From the NCBI GenBank assembly GCA_964444095.1, contig CAYUEW010000005.1:1-32056 (forward strand): 32,056 bases of DNA, given 5' to 3'. The notes beneath the pieces were generated by a model, which worked only from the letters and a program-made list of their open reading frames with translations, ran no database searches and was not told the DNA's origin. The first letter of the stretch is position 1. Every line of letters begins with the position of its first letter. The translations under genes were made by a program, and so were the position numbers. Below are positions 24,527-31,621 of this stretch, one piece after another. The stretch comes from JAGLWP01 sp964444095. GTDB taxonomy: Archaea > Nanobdellota > Nanobdellia > Pacearchaeales > GW2011-AR1.

Positions 24527-25300
24527 ATGAATAAAAGAGGACGGTTTAATAAAATTTCTAGGAATATTAAGGATATAAAAATTCAAGGCGCGAGAAATAT
24601 TGCGAAAGCTGCGTTGAAGGCTTACTCTTTGATTCCGACGCCTGCTTCTAAGAAAAAACTTTTGTCATTAAGACCAACAGAGCCGATGATGAAGCATGTT
24701 TTGGATTTAGTGGAGAAACGGCCTATAAAAGAAATTAAAAAACATTTTGACGAGGCACAGCAAGGAATAAATAAAAGAGTTTTAAAATTGATTAAAAATG
24801 GAGACGTGATTTTTACTCATTGCCATTCTACAAATGTTGTTAATGCTTTGATTTATGCTAAGAAGAAAGGCAAGAAGTTTGAAGTGTATAATACAGAGAC
24901 ACGCCCGTTATTTCAGGGTAGGAAAACTGCTTGGGAATTGAAAAGGGCGGGAATAAAAGTTACAATGTTTGTTGATTCTGCAATTGGGATTGCTTTGTCA
25001 AAAGAACAAGGAACTAAACGAGCCACAAAAGTTTTTCTCGGTGCTGACGCACTTTTGAATAACGGAGTGATTAATAAAGTGGGAAGCGAAGTCATTGCAC
25101 GAATTGCAAAGCAGGAAAAAATTCCAGTTCATATAATTGCAGATTCGTGGAAATTTTCTAAGAAAAAGATTCCGCTTGAAAATAGAAAGTTGAATGAAGT
25201 TTGGGATAAAGCACCCAAGGGGATTAAGATGAAGAATCCTGCATTTGAATTTGTCGATAAAAAGTATATTACAAAAGTGATTATGGAAAGGGAGAAATGA
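24527..25300 (+). CDS. eIF2B-like / ribose-1,5-bisphosphate isomerase-like protein
   Basis: A 257-residue member of the eIF2B alpha/beta/delta superfamily. Key positions of ribose-1,5-bisphosphate isomerase are kept: a Cys in DVIFTHCHSTNVVNAL (Cys99), YNTETRPLFQGRKTAWELKR (121-140) for phosphate binding, and the acidic GADALLNNG (Asp174). In archaea with an AMP phosphorylase and a form III RuBisCO, this enzyme converts ribose-1,5-bisphosphate to ribulose-1,5-bisphosphate for nucleotide salvage, a pathway frequent in DPANN genomes. The retained Cys/Asp pair favours the isomerase over a pure translation-factor role. At 257 residues it is shorter than the usual 310-330, mainly at the N-terminus. 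It shares its promoter region with spoIIM and overlaps the next gene by ATGA. Confidence 0.82.
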   Translation: MNKRGRFNKISRNIKDIKIQGARNIAKAALKAYSLIPTPASKKKLLSLRPTEPMMKHVLDLVEKRPIKEIKKHFDEAQQGINKRVLKLIKNGDVIFTHCHSTNVVNALIYAKKKGKKFEVYNTETRPLFQGRKTAWELKRAGIKVTMFVDSAIGIALSKEQGTKRATKVFLGADALLNNGVINKVGSEVIARIAKQEKIPVHIIADSWKFSKKKIPLENRKLNEVWDKAPKGIKMKNPAFEFVDKKYITKVIMEREK

Positions 25301-25698
25301 AGAAGCTCCTGCGAAACATTCTTAATGATGAAGATTTAAAAGTTAGTGGATTTAATTTTGCTATTGTTTATTTTATTGGAAATGTAGTAAATGTAATTTT
25401 ATCTACTCTTCTCACTTTGAATATAAACAAATATCATTCTATTGATCATATTGCTATTGGTGTGGGGGTTGGAACTTTCGCTTATAGAAAAGCAGGCAAG
25501 GGAACAAGAGGTGTTTTAATTGGATTGGCTACTGCAACATTATTTAATGTTTTATGGGAATGTTTTGAGATAATGTTCAATCCTTACCATAGCATAGAAT
25601 CATTAACAGACATTGTTTCAGATATTGCTTTTGTTTATTGTGGGGCTGTGTTAAGTTTTGTCCTAGAAAAATTTAAGGATATTTTAGGGAGGGATTAG
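25297..25698 (+). CDS. Small multi-spanning membrane protein (hypothetical)
   Basis: A 133-residue protein with about three or four hydrophobic segments: 17-40, 52-62, 72-86 and 108-122. NVLWECFEIMFNPYHSIES and the later DIVSDIAFVYCGA (Trp-Glu, then D-x-x-x-D) weakly recall DUF2238/VanZ-like membrane proteins, where an acidic helix pair follows a Trp-Glu helix. I would not assign a function. It starts inside the stop of the eIF2B-like gene (ATGA overlap) and so depends on its transcript. Its stop faces the 49-residue gene on the other strand 15 bases away. Confidence 0.6.
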   Translation: MKKLLRNILNDEDLKVSGFNFAIVYFIGNVVNVILSTLLTLNINKYHSIDHIAIGVGVGTFAYRKAGKGTRGVLIGLATATLFNVLWECFEIMFNPYHSIESLTDIVSDIAFVYCGAVLSFVLEKFKDILGRD

Positions 25699-25713
25699 AA
25701 CTTGTACCCTTTT

Positions 25714-25863
25714 CTATTTCTTAAACTTCTTAAATAAGAAGACGGTTAAAATAGTAAAAAATATTATTGTTCCGAGATAAGCTAAAAAATTTGTTTCGGG
25801 TTCTGGAAAGAAGAACAATATAATTACTCCGATAATCAAAGAAATAATCCAATAATGTTTCAT
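25714..25863 (-). CDS. 49-residue membrane mini-protein (hypothetical)
   Basis: A very short frame found by hand: ATG at 25863, TAG at 25714-25716, 49 residues. It has two hydrophobic helices (about 4-19 and 29-43) separated by a FPEPETN turn and a basic end, FKKFKK. It overlaps the 53-residue gene upstream by ATGA, which supports translation. Two short helices with a positively charged tail are typical of small membrane proteins that bind a larger partner. Nothing more specific can be said. Confidence 0.55.
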   Translation of the reverse strand: MKHYWIISLIIGVIILFFFPEPETNFLAYLGTIIFFTILTVFLFKKFKK

Positions 25864-26021
25864 TTCCCCTTTCTACTTACTAAATAATCTGCCAATAAAC
25901 CACAGCCAAATCCAATCAACAAAAATCCTGCGACTTGTTCTGTGATAATACCTACGCCTAAGCCAATAAACATTCCTGCTGCAATAAGCCAATCACTCTT
26001 GTCGTGTTTTTGTTTTTTCAT
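25860..26021 (-). CDS. 53-residue membrane mini-protein (hypothetical)
   Basis: A short frame found by hand: ATG at 26021, TGA at 25860-25862, 53 residues. MKKQKHDKSDWLIAAGMF is followed by glycine-rich hydrophobic helices IGLGVGIITEQVAGFLLIGF and CGLLADYLVSRK. It begins one base after the prefoldin stop and overlaps the 49-residue gene by ATGA, so it belongs to the prefoldin transcript. The Gly-x-Gly helices suggest close packing or self-association. No family recognised; function unknown. Confidence 0.6.
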   Translation of the reverse strand: MKKQKHDKSDWLIAAGMFIGLGVGIITEQVAGFLLIGFGCGLLADYLVSRKGK

Positions 26022-26022
26022 C

Positions 26023-26484
26023 TTAAACTAACTCATCAATCTTTTTGCCTTTTGTTGTTTCCTCTTTCTTTTCTTCTTTAACTTCTTCTTTTCCTGCTCC
26101 GCTCTGTGCTTCCATAATCATCTTATTGAATTCTTCACCAACCTTTTCTAAATTTTCTTCAAGTTCTCTTTGAACATCATCTAACTTGCTAATTTGGTCT
26201 TCAATTATCTTTTTTGTTTCAGGGATGTTCTTTTGCACAAAATTTCCCCCACCAATATCTACGTTCAAATCTTCTGATTCAAGTTTAGCCTTAGCGAAAA
26301 TTCCTCTACCGATTGGAGCAAAAATCTCCTGTCCTTTTTTCCCAACTAATTCATCAAGTCCATTACTTAAGCTAGTCATCTCAGTAATTCCTTGCCCAAC
26401 TGCTTCTAATTGTTGTTGCAACTGCTTAATTTGTTGGTCAAACATCTGCAATTTAAACATTAATTCTTGTGAAGGTTCTTCCAT
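26023..26484 (-). CDS. pfdA: Prefoldin subunit alpha
   Basis: A 153-residue prefoldin alpha subunit, part of the hexameric chaperone that passes unfolded proteins to the thermosome. An N-terminal coiled coil (LMFKLQMFDQQIKQLQQQLE) is followed by the beta-hairpin core with GQEIFAPIGRGIFAKAKL and the NVDIGGGNFVQKN element typical of the alpha class, then a second coiled coil (about 88-122) and a Lys/Glu tail ending KGKKIDELV. Length fits the family (about 140-150). It has its own TATA-like box. In many archaea pfdA is followed by ftsY; here two membrane mini-genes stand instead. Confidence 0.9.
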   Translation of the reverse strand: MEEPSQELMFKLQMFDQQIKQLQQQLEAVGQGITEMTSLSNGLDELVGKKGQEIFAPIGRGIFAKAKLESEDLNVDIGGGNFVQKNIPETKKIIEDQISKLDDVQRELEENLEKVGEEFNKMIMEAQSGAGKEEVKEEKKEETTKGKKIDELV

Positions 26485-26503
26485 CCCCAGACAAGAAAAA
26501 AAG

Positions 26504-26515
26504 GGTTTTTAAGAG
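26504..26515 (-). promoter_or_regulatory. TATA-like box (CTCTTAAAAACC) for prefoldin alpha
   Basis: On the minus strand CTCTTAAAAACC lies 20-31 bases before the ATG at 26484, nearly identical to the boxes before 3151 and 12711. Confidence 0.6.
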
Positions 26516-26521
26516 TTTAGA

Positions 26522-26998
26522 TTATGCCCCGAGACCATTAAAGAGCAAACCAAGATAGTATGTAACAACTATAACAAAAATTGTAAGGATTAAATGTTCT
26601 AAAATAATTCTAAGTGGAGAATGATTGCTCTTCTTTGAAATGTAGAAACTTAATATTGAAATTAATAAAACTCCCCAGATAACACTGATTATCATCGCAG
26701 TTTTAAGTTCAAACAAAAGTACTGGAATAACAAAGGTTAATGCAAAAACCAACTTTGAGAGGAACGTAGAAAAAGTTGCTTCCCAAATTCCTTTCTTTAG
26801 TTTACTATTTTCAAATTCAGTAGAAATATGGATTCCAAGTGCATCAGAAAATGCATCTGCCACAGCGATTAAAAAAATTCCGCTTAGAATAATCATCCTA
26901 GAATTCGTACTAGAATATAATCCAATCATGAGCCCCAAGGTAGTTATTATCCCTGACGTCAAACCAAATCCCAATCCTCTTTTTATCGAACGTTTCAT
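26522..26998 (-). CDS. VIT1/CCC1-like small membrane protein
   Basis: A 158-residue protein with about five hydrophobic segments. The first helices (GFGLTSGIITTLGLMIGL, then LIAVADAFSDALGIHISTEF) recall the VIT1/CCC1 family of Fe2+/Mn2+ transporters, whose first helix carries G-x-x-D/T-G and whose second has an acidic AxxDxxS pattern. It lacks the cytoplasmic metal-binding insert of full-length VIT1, and key metal residues cannot be confirmed. Transport is therefore likely but unproven. The ATG at 26998 is one base after the DUF106 stop; an upstream TTG at 27007 is in frame but lies inside that gene. Confidence 0.65.
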   Translation of the reverse strand: MKRSIKRGLGFGLTSGIITTLGLMIGLYSSTNSRMIILSGIFLIAVADAFSDALGIHISTEFENSKLKKGIWEATFSTFLSKLVFALTFVIPVLLFELKTAMIISVIWGVLLISILSFYISKKSNHSPLRIILEHLILTIFVIVVTYYLGLLFNGLGA

Positions 26999-26999
26999 C

Positions 27000-27749
27000 T
27001 TATACAACTTTTAACCATTTTCTTAAAAAACCGCTAAATATCATCGCAGAAATTAAGTAAAACCAAAACCATCCTAAAAATCCGAAAAATTTAATCGGAG
27101 CTCCAGCACCCACTTCCATTGTAGTAAACACGTCATTAAACCACCTAAAAAATAAAATAAAAGGGATACCAGTGAACATAATTGCCCGGCTAGTTAACTT
27201 AAATGTTTTTGGCATAAACGCAAACTGTTTTTTTGATAACTCAGCAACTTTCTCTGGATGGTCCTTATACTTTTTCATTTCTTCTTGTAAAATTTTCTGC
27301 TCTTTCTTCAACTCCCTAAGTGCATCTTGATCTGTTGCATATTTTTGTATAATTGTTGTAATTAAAGTAATAACAAAAACAATGACAAACATACCTACGG
27401 TCAAATTCCAATTCAATAAAAAACCAGCAGTTGGATCAAGAACAGAATGTACTGCGTTTTGTATCGCTGGAACTTTATCCCAAATAGAAACAATAACCAA
27501 GGACGCAATCATAATAAAAATCATTGGCATAAAACTACCTTCTTTTCCTTTTTTAGCTATAGGTGTTTCTTCTGGCTTTTTTTCTTCAACAGGTTCAGGC
27601 TCTTCTTTTACTGGCTCACTTGCAGGAACCTCTTCAACTAAAACTTCTTTCTTAATTTCGGATTGAACTTTTGGTTCTTTGTTTTCTATAATATTTTCTT
27701 TAGGAATTTCAGATTCAACCTTATTTTGATTTAATTCGTTTTCATCCAT
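27000..27749 (-). CDS. DUF106/EMC3-like membrane insertase (YidC/Oxa1 superfamily)
   Basis: A 249-residue protein. Residues 1-70 are a Glu/Lys/Pro-rich cytoplasmic tail. Then come a membrane helix (74-89), a second (115-134), a long charged coiled coil (140-175, with LKKEQKILQEEMKKYKDHPE) and two or more helices at 188-203 and 221-243. This is the layout of the archaeal DUF106 family, a YidC/Oxa1/EMC3 relative that helps insert membrane proteins with the ribosome. It lies directly downstream of secY, as in many archaea, but the adenylate kinase gene often found between them is absent. The acidic extension is longer than I would expect for the family. It has its own TATA-like box. Confidence 0.87.
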   Translation of the reverse strand: MDENELNQNKVESEIPKENIIENKEPKVQSEIKKEVLVEEVPASEPVKEEPEPVEEKKPEETPIAKKGKEGSFMPMIFIMIASLVIVSIWDKVPAIQNAVHSVLDPTAGFLLNWNLTVGMFVIVFVITLITTIIQKYATDQDALRELKKEQKILQEEMKKYKDHPEKVAELSKKQFAFMPKTFKLTSRAIMFTGIPFILFFRWFNDVFTTMEVGAGAPIKFFGFLGWFWFYLISAMIFSGFLRKWLKVV

Positions 27750-27770
27750 TTTATTTTCAACAAAGCGTGA

Positions 27771-27780
27771 CTTTTAAAGA
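27771..27780 (-). promoter_or_regulatory. TATA-like box (TCTTTAAAAG) for the DUF106 gene
   Basis: On the minus strand TCTTTAAAAG lies 22-31 bases before the ATG at 27749; part of it is next to the secY stop. It suggests the insertase can be expressed separately from the ribosomal operon. Confidence 0.55.
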
Positions 27781-29220
27781 TTAACCTCCCATGAATTTTC
27801 TGAAAGCAGGGTTCATATCAGTCATATGCTGTTTGCTAATATTTTGATAGAACTGGAAGAATATCATGATTACTAACAAGATAGCAGTACCTGAAACCAA
27901 AGCTCCGAGCAAATCTGTAATAGACGCTAACAATCCAATTGCAATACCTCCCATAACTGTGAGAGGCATAACATATCTATCGAGAATACTTTCTAAAACC
28001 CTCTCGTCTTGTCTAAATCCCGCTATCTGTAAACCAGATGCTGCGATTTTGTGCGCTTGAGCTTTAGAATCCATGCCAGAAGTTTTAACCCAGAAAATTG
28101 CAAACAGAGTAGATAATACTACAAAAACTAAAACATGAGTAATCCCTTGAATCAAGTATTGAATCATAAATCCCCCACGAATAATTAGTTCTAACAGATT
28201 AGTAGAGCCCATCCAAAATGCTAATCCTGAAACTGCTTGTCCATTTACAAAATGCCCTAAGAATCCAAAGTAAGAAGCAAACTTTGCCATACCCACACAT
28301 TCTGCAGCATCAATTAAACAAGGTGCAGCAGCATTTTCAAGAATCCCCCCAAATAATTGGGTGCTCGCAATAAGTGCTGCAGTGAAGATTACTGGAATTA
28401 CAGAAGCATAAAAAAATGACAACGGCCATTTTACACTATAACCTCTAACCTTGCCGTAAGACAAAGGAATTTCAACTTTTAATGATTGAGCCCACACAAC
28501 AGCTAAGAAAATCAAAACAGTTGCAATAAGAGCTCCAGCAGCAGAAGCCATTTCTATTGGATATTTATTAATTACAGATTGAATTAAAACAAAAACTTTA
28601 CCAGAGCAAGCAGTGTTCGTGAAATCAAACAAACAATTTTTCCCTTGTGCATTTATGAACTGGAATGCACTTGTCATTAATCTCCATGAAACTCCTGCAC
28701 CAATGAATAAGGAAACACCAGAGCCAAAGCCCCATTTTGTCATAACATCGTCCATATAAAAGATAGCCAGCCCACCAAGAATCAATTGTGCTATCACTAT
28801 TCCTGCAAATCCAGGCAGTGCTTCAAGTCCCTTCATTAAAACATAAATCAAAGCTTCAAAAACTATGAAAAATAATACTAAAAGTTTTTGCACTCCTTGA
28901 AAGAATTTTTTTCCTTCTTCAGTAGAAGTATCAATATTTATTAATCCTGCACCTGTCAGCAATTGCAGGACAATCGAACCCATTACAATTGGCCCAATAC
29001 CTAAAGAAATTATACTCCCAAAATCAGTACCCATAATAATTGCAAGATACTGGAATCTTTCAAGAGCATTATTTGATAAACCAAAAAGAGGAATATTCGC
29101 GAGAATAAAAAACGCACCGAGAATTATCAAAGTCCATTTAAGTTTAACTTTAAAACTAACTTTCTTTTCTTCAGGACTCTTAACTTCTGGTATGAAATTA
29201 AATATACTTTTCAAACTCAT
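27781..29220 (-). CDS. secY: Preprotein translocase subunit SecY (Sec61 alpha)
   Basis: A 479-residue protein with about ten membrane helices: the channel subunit for protein export and membrane insertion. Family features include FGLSNNALERFQYLAIIMGT with SLGIGPIVMGSIVLQLL (the plug and helix 2 region), VSLFIGAGVSWRLM, and the cytoplasmic loop SYGKVRGYSVKWPLSFFYAS. The loop IAASGLQIAGFRQDERVLES precedes helix 9. Length is usual for archaeal SecY (about 440-490). Its ATG is one base after the L15 stop, so it is the last gene of the spc ribosomal operon, as in most archaea. Extra cysteines occur in external loops (CLFDFTNTACSG and CLIDAAECVG) and could form disulfides. Confidence 0.95.
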   Translation of the reverse strand: MSLKSIFNFIPEVKSPEEKKVSFKVKLKWTLIILGAFFILANIPLFGLSNNALERFQYLAIIMGTDFGSIISLGIGPIVMGSIVLQLLTGAGLINIDTSTEEGKKFFQGVQKLLVLFFIVFEALIYVLMKGLEALPGFAGIVIAQLILGGLAIFYMDDVMTKWGFGSGVSLFIGAGVSWRLMTSAFQFINAQGKNCLFDFTNTACSGKVFVLIQSVINKYPIEMASAAGALIATVLIFLAVVWAQSLKVEIPLSYGKVRGYSVKWPLSFFYASVIPVIFTAALIASTQLFGGILENAAAPCLIDAAECVGMAKFASYFGFLGHFVNGQAVSGLAFWMGSTNLLELIIRGGFMIQYLIQGITHVLVFVVLSTLFAIFWVKTSGMDSKAQAHKIAASGLQIAGFRQDERVLESILDRYVMPLTVMGGIAIGLLASITDLLGALVSGTAILLVIMIFFQFYQNISKQHMTDMNPAFRKFMGG

Positions 29221-29221
29221 T

Positions 29222-29656
29222 TTATTTCAGCAAGATTTCTCCACCCTTGGAATTAACTTTTTCTATTGCTGATTTTGAAGCTTCTTTTGCAGTTATAATT
29301 AATTTGTTTTTCACTTCCCCAGTTCCTAGAATTTTATATTTTGGTAAATTAATTTCCCATCCTGCTTTTGTTTGTTTCCCATATTTTTCTAAATGAGTTT
29401 CAATTTGTTGAAGATTTATTCTTTGTCTTATGTCTCTCTTTGTTCCACGACTGGTTTCTCCTTGTTTTCCAAAATATTTATTTCCGAAAAGTTTAATCAC
29501 AAGAGTTTTCTTTTGGTCTGCTCTTTTACCACTGCCAGACATTCCTTTTCCTCCTCTGTGCCCAGAACCTTTTCTTTTCTTTCTAGCTCCGCCTCCATGA
29601 GTCCCCATGTTCATTCCACGCATTTTCACTGATTTTTTCTTTTTGTGTGTTTTCAT
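29222..29656 (-). CDS. rpl15: Ribosomal protein L15 (uL15)
   Basis: A 144-residue large-subunit protein. The glycine-rich basic N-terminus KMRGMNMGTHGGGARKKRKG and the SGHRGGKGMSG stretch thread into 23S rRNA, and YKILGTGEV is the conserved C-terminal strand, as in archaeal and eukaryotic L15/L27a. I start at the ATG at 29656, one base after the L30 stop; an in-frame TTG at 29674 would add six residues inside L30 and is unlikely. It lies between L30 and SecY in the canonical spc order. Confidence 0.93.
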   Translation of the reverse strand: MKTHKKKKSVKMRGMNMGTHGGGARKKRKGSGHRGGKGMSGSGKRADQKKTLVIKLFGNKYFGKQGETSRGTKRDIRQRINLQQIETHLEKYGKQTKAGWEINLPKYKILGTGEVKNKLIITAKEASKSAIEKVNSKGGEILLK

Positions 29657-29657
29657 T

Positions 29658-30005
29658 TTACAACATCTTCGCAATTAATTTATTTATTTCTTTACCATTA
29701 TTTCCCAAAACACCCTTGTCAACACCAAAATGTTTCTTGCTGTCAATTCCTTTTCTTGGAGGATGCAATCTAAAAAAGTTCTTTGTTTTTCCGCCTCGCT
29801 TTTCTACAAGTTCTTTGTATGTTTTTTCGTCAATATCCCCATATGCAATAAAGTTTCTTACTTTTTTTACCATTCCCATTTGTTCTTTTGCAGGATTATC
29901 TAAAACAACACAAGAATATTTTTTTCTAAGTCTTAATCGATTGAAAGTTTCAACTACATCGCTGTTTAATCCAACTTGTCCCCTAATTCTAATAATTGCT
30001 ATCAT
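29658..30005 (-). CDS. rpl30: Ribosomal protein L30 (uL30), shortened archaeal type
   Basis: A 115-residue L30: IAIIRIRGQVGLNSDVVETF at the start, LRLRKKYSCVVLDN, then GDIDEKTYKELVEKRG and FRLHPPRKGIDSKKHF near the end. Archaeal L30 is usually about 150 residues, with roughly 40 residues between the KRG segment and FRLHPPRKG. Here only GKTKNF separates them, so an internal piece is missing while both ends are kept. The gene is otherwise intact. A good Shine-Dalgarno (GGAGG, minus strand 30012-30016) stands 6 bases before the ATG. The start overlaps the S5 stop (ATGA). Confidence 0.92.
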   Translation of the reverse strand: MIAIIRIRGQVGLNSDVVETFNRLRLRKKYSCVVLDNPAKEQMGMVKKVRNFIAYGDIDEKTYKELVEKRGGKTKNFFRLHPPRKGIDSKKHFGVDKGVLGNNGKEINKLIAKML

Positions 30006-30733
30006 TTGTTTCCTCCAGCATTAGTTTTCTTTAATGCATCAACACAAGCCTTAATCAAGTTAAATGTTGTTCGTTTTTTCCCAAAACTTTTACTATAAAC
30101 ATCTTTAATTCCTGCTAATTTTAAAACCTTCTTTAATTCATTTGCAACAACAAGCCCGGTTCCTTGTGGTGCTGGGATTAAAGTTAATCTAACACTTCCA
30201 GATTTTCCTGTAACTGTGAAAGGAATAGAATGTAGTTCAGAACAAGAGCAATCAAATCCAGCACAAGCTCGTTTAACTCTGAATAAGTTTAATTTAGCTG
30301 CCCTCACTGCTTTATCTCTTGCAGGCAAAGTTTCTTTAGATCGCCCAGTTCCAACGCCCAAGTGTCCTTGCTCGTCGCCAACAACCGCCATTGTAGAGAA
30401 GGTAGGAACATTTCCTTCTTTTGTTTTTCTTTGAGTTTGTCTCCATGCTCTTCTTTTCCCTCCACCAAACTTTCCTTTTGATTGTCCAATTGAAATTAAA
30501 TCAGATTTAACTAAAAGTAATTTATCGACAATTTCAGATTCTAAGATTTTCTTCCCTGAATCAAGAATTTCATCGATTTTTTTTAATTCGCCTTTTTTTA
30601 CTTTTTCTCCTAAACTAGTTTTAGGTGCCCAACTAGCAACAACCCTTTCTCTCTTCTCTGCTTCTGTTTCTCTAGGGGGCCTTCTAAAAGAATTCCCTCT
30701 CTTCCTTGGTGCTCCTCCAGATTGTTTAAGCAT
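30002..30733 (-). CDS. rps5: Ribosomal protein S5 (uS5)
   Basis: A 243-residue small-subunit protein of archaeal/eukaryotic (S2e) type. It has an N-terminal basic extension (RKRGNSFRRPPRETEAEKRE), the helix WAPKTSLGEKVKKGEL, the S5 RNA-binding domain (VGDEQGHLGVGTGRSKE) and the archaeal cysteine cluster CAGFDCSCSELHS (Cys157, Cys162, Cys164, His168), then APQGTGLVVANELKKVLKLAGI in the C-terminal domain. The S5 start lies 8 bases inside the L18 end and its stop overlaps L30, so the operon is fully overlapped here. The Cys/His group could bind zinc, though the usual CGSWEC wording is altered. Confidence 0.94.
   Translation of the reverse strand: MLKQSGGAPRKRGNSFRRPPRETEAEKRERVVASWAPKTSLGEKVKKGELKKIDEILDSGKKILESEIVDKLLLVKSDLISIGQSKGKFGGGKRRAWRQTQRKTKEGNVPTFSTMAVVGDEQGHLGVGTGRSKETLPARDKAVRAAKLNLFRVKRACAGFDCSCSELHSIPFTVTGKSGSVRLTLIPAPQGTGLVVANELKKVLKLAGIKDVYSKSFGKKRTTFNLIKACVDALKKTNAGGNK
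30012..30016 (-). promoter_or_regulatory. Shine-Dalgarno GGAGG for L30
   Basis: GGAGG on the minus strand, 6 bases before the ATG of L30 and inside the S5 coding end. It is one of few clear ribosome-binding sites here; they occur inside the ribosomal operon rather than at leaderless first genes. Confidence 0.6.
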
Positions 30734-31220
30734 TTTTTTCTATGTTTGATTTAATTTGTGAAAATGTTTTTGAAAAATCTTTTTTCATATTTTTTCCTGT
30801 AATGCTTTCTTCACTAGGAAAGAATTTTTCGTCAGTTTTTATATCGGCTCCTGCATCCGCAAGTCCGTTTAAAAAAGCATACATCTTTGTTTTATGCAAT
30901 ACTCTTTGCATACCAAAATCTACTACTGGTTTTCCTTTAGTTGTAGTAATTTTTTTACCAATTAAAAATCCTGTCAAGTAAGACGCAGAAATTGATTTCA
31001 AACTTCCTTTGTTTTCTTCAGGCCATCCGTGTTTTAACAAATCTCTTGAACTTACTCCAAATTCAATTTTATCTTGGGCTTGCTTGCTGGTTATATATTG
31101 TGCAAGAACATATTTATTGCTTTTTCTGAAAACTATTCGCGGCATATCTCCTTTTAAGAGTTTCATTCTTTTTCCATAATCTGTTTTATGCTCCCGTTTT
31201 CTTCGTTTTGCTATTCTCAT
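30726..31220 (-). CDS. rpl18: Ribosomal protein L18 (uL18)
   Basis: A 164-residue 5S-rRNA-binding large-subunit protein of archaeal (L5e-like) type. RRKREHKTDYGKRMKLLKG at the N-terminus contacts 5S rRNA. RIVFRKSNKYVLAQYITSK, LTGFLIGKK and LADAGADIKTDEKFFPSEES are family blocks, and a basic tail ends the protein. Archaeal L18 is usually 180-195 residues, so this one is at the short end. A GGAGG lies 9 bases before the start inside L19e, and the ATG overlaps the L19e stop (ATGA). Its 3' end runs 8 bases into S5. Confidence 0.93.
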   Translation of the reverse strand: MRIAKRRKREHKTDYGKRMKLLKGDMPRIVFRKSNKYVLAQYITSKQAQDKIEFGVSSRDLLKHGWPEENKGSLKSISASYLTGFLIGKKITTTKGKPVVDFGMQRVLHKTKMYAFLNGLADAGADIKTDEKFFPSEESITGKNMKKDFSKTFSQIKSNIEKNA

Positions 31221-31621
31221 TTTTTCAATCCTCCAACATATTCTTTTAAGTGCGCCTTGCTTCTAAACACTCTGTTTCTTATTTTCTTTCGAATATCTAT
31301 TGCTTCTTCTCTGTCTAATGTTCCAACTTTTTTCAATCCTCCAGTATATTTTCTTAATTTTCTTGTCATAGTAGCGTATACTTTCTTCCGATTATTAACT
31401 TTCTTTTTAATATTTCCAACTCCCCGGTTTTTTCTCTTGCCAACTTTTTTCCTTCCTTTAACTTCTTTGATAAGTATTGCTCCTTCTTTTGCTAAATCTT
31501 TTATGTCTTGTTTAGTGATAGCTTCTTTAATTTCATCTAGCCTTGGCTCTAAAAAGATAATTCTTTTCTTTCCTACCTTTAATGCCTTGGCTGCTAATAT
31601 TTTTTTCTTTCCTAAATTCAT
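31217..31621 (-). CDS. rpl19e: Ribosomal protein L19e (eL19)
   Basis: A 134-residue protein of the archaeal/eukaryotic L19e family, absent from bacteria. It has LGKKKILAAKALKVGKKRI at the N-terminus, the helix LDEIKEAITKQDIKDLAKEG and GRKKVGKRKNRGVGNIKKK, followed by the RKLRKYTGGLKK block. The C-terminal HLKEYVGGLKK repeats the TGGLKK wording. Length is slightly below the usual 145-150. Overlaps by ATGA at both ends fix its place between L32e and L18. Confidence 0.94.
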   Translation of the reverse strand: MNLGKKKILAAKALKVGKKRIIFLEPRLDEIKEAITKQDIKDLAKEGAILIKEVKGRKKVGKRKNRGVGNIKKKVNNRKKVYATMTRKLRKYTGGLKKVGTLDREEAIDIRKKIRNRVFRSKAHLKEYVGGLKK

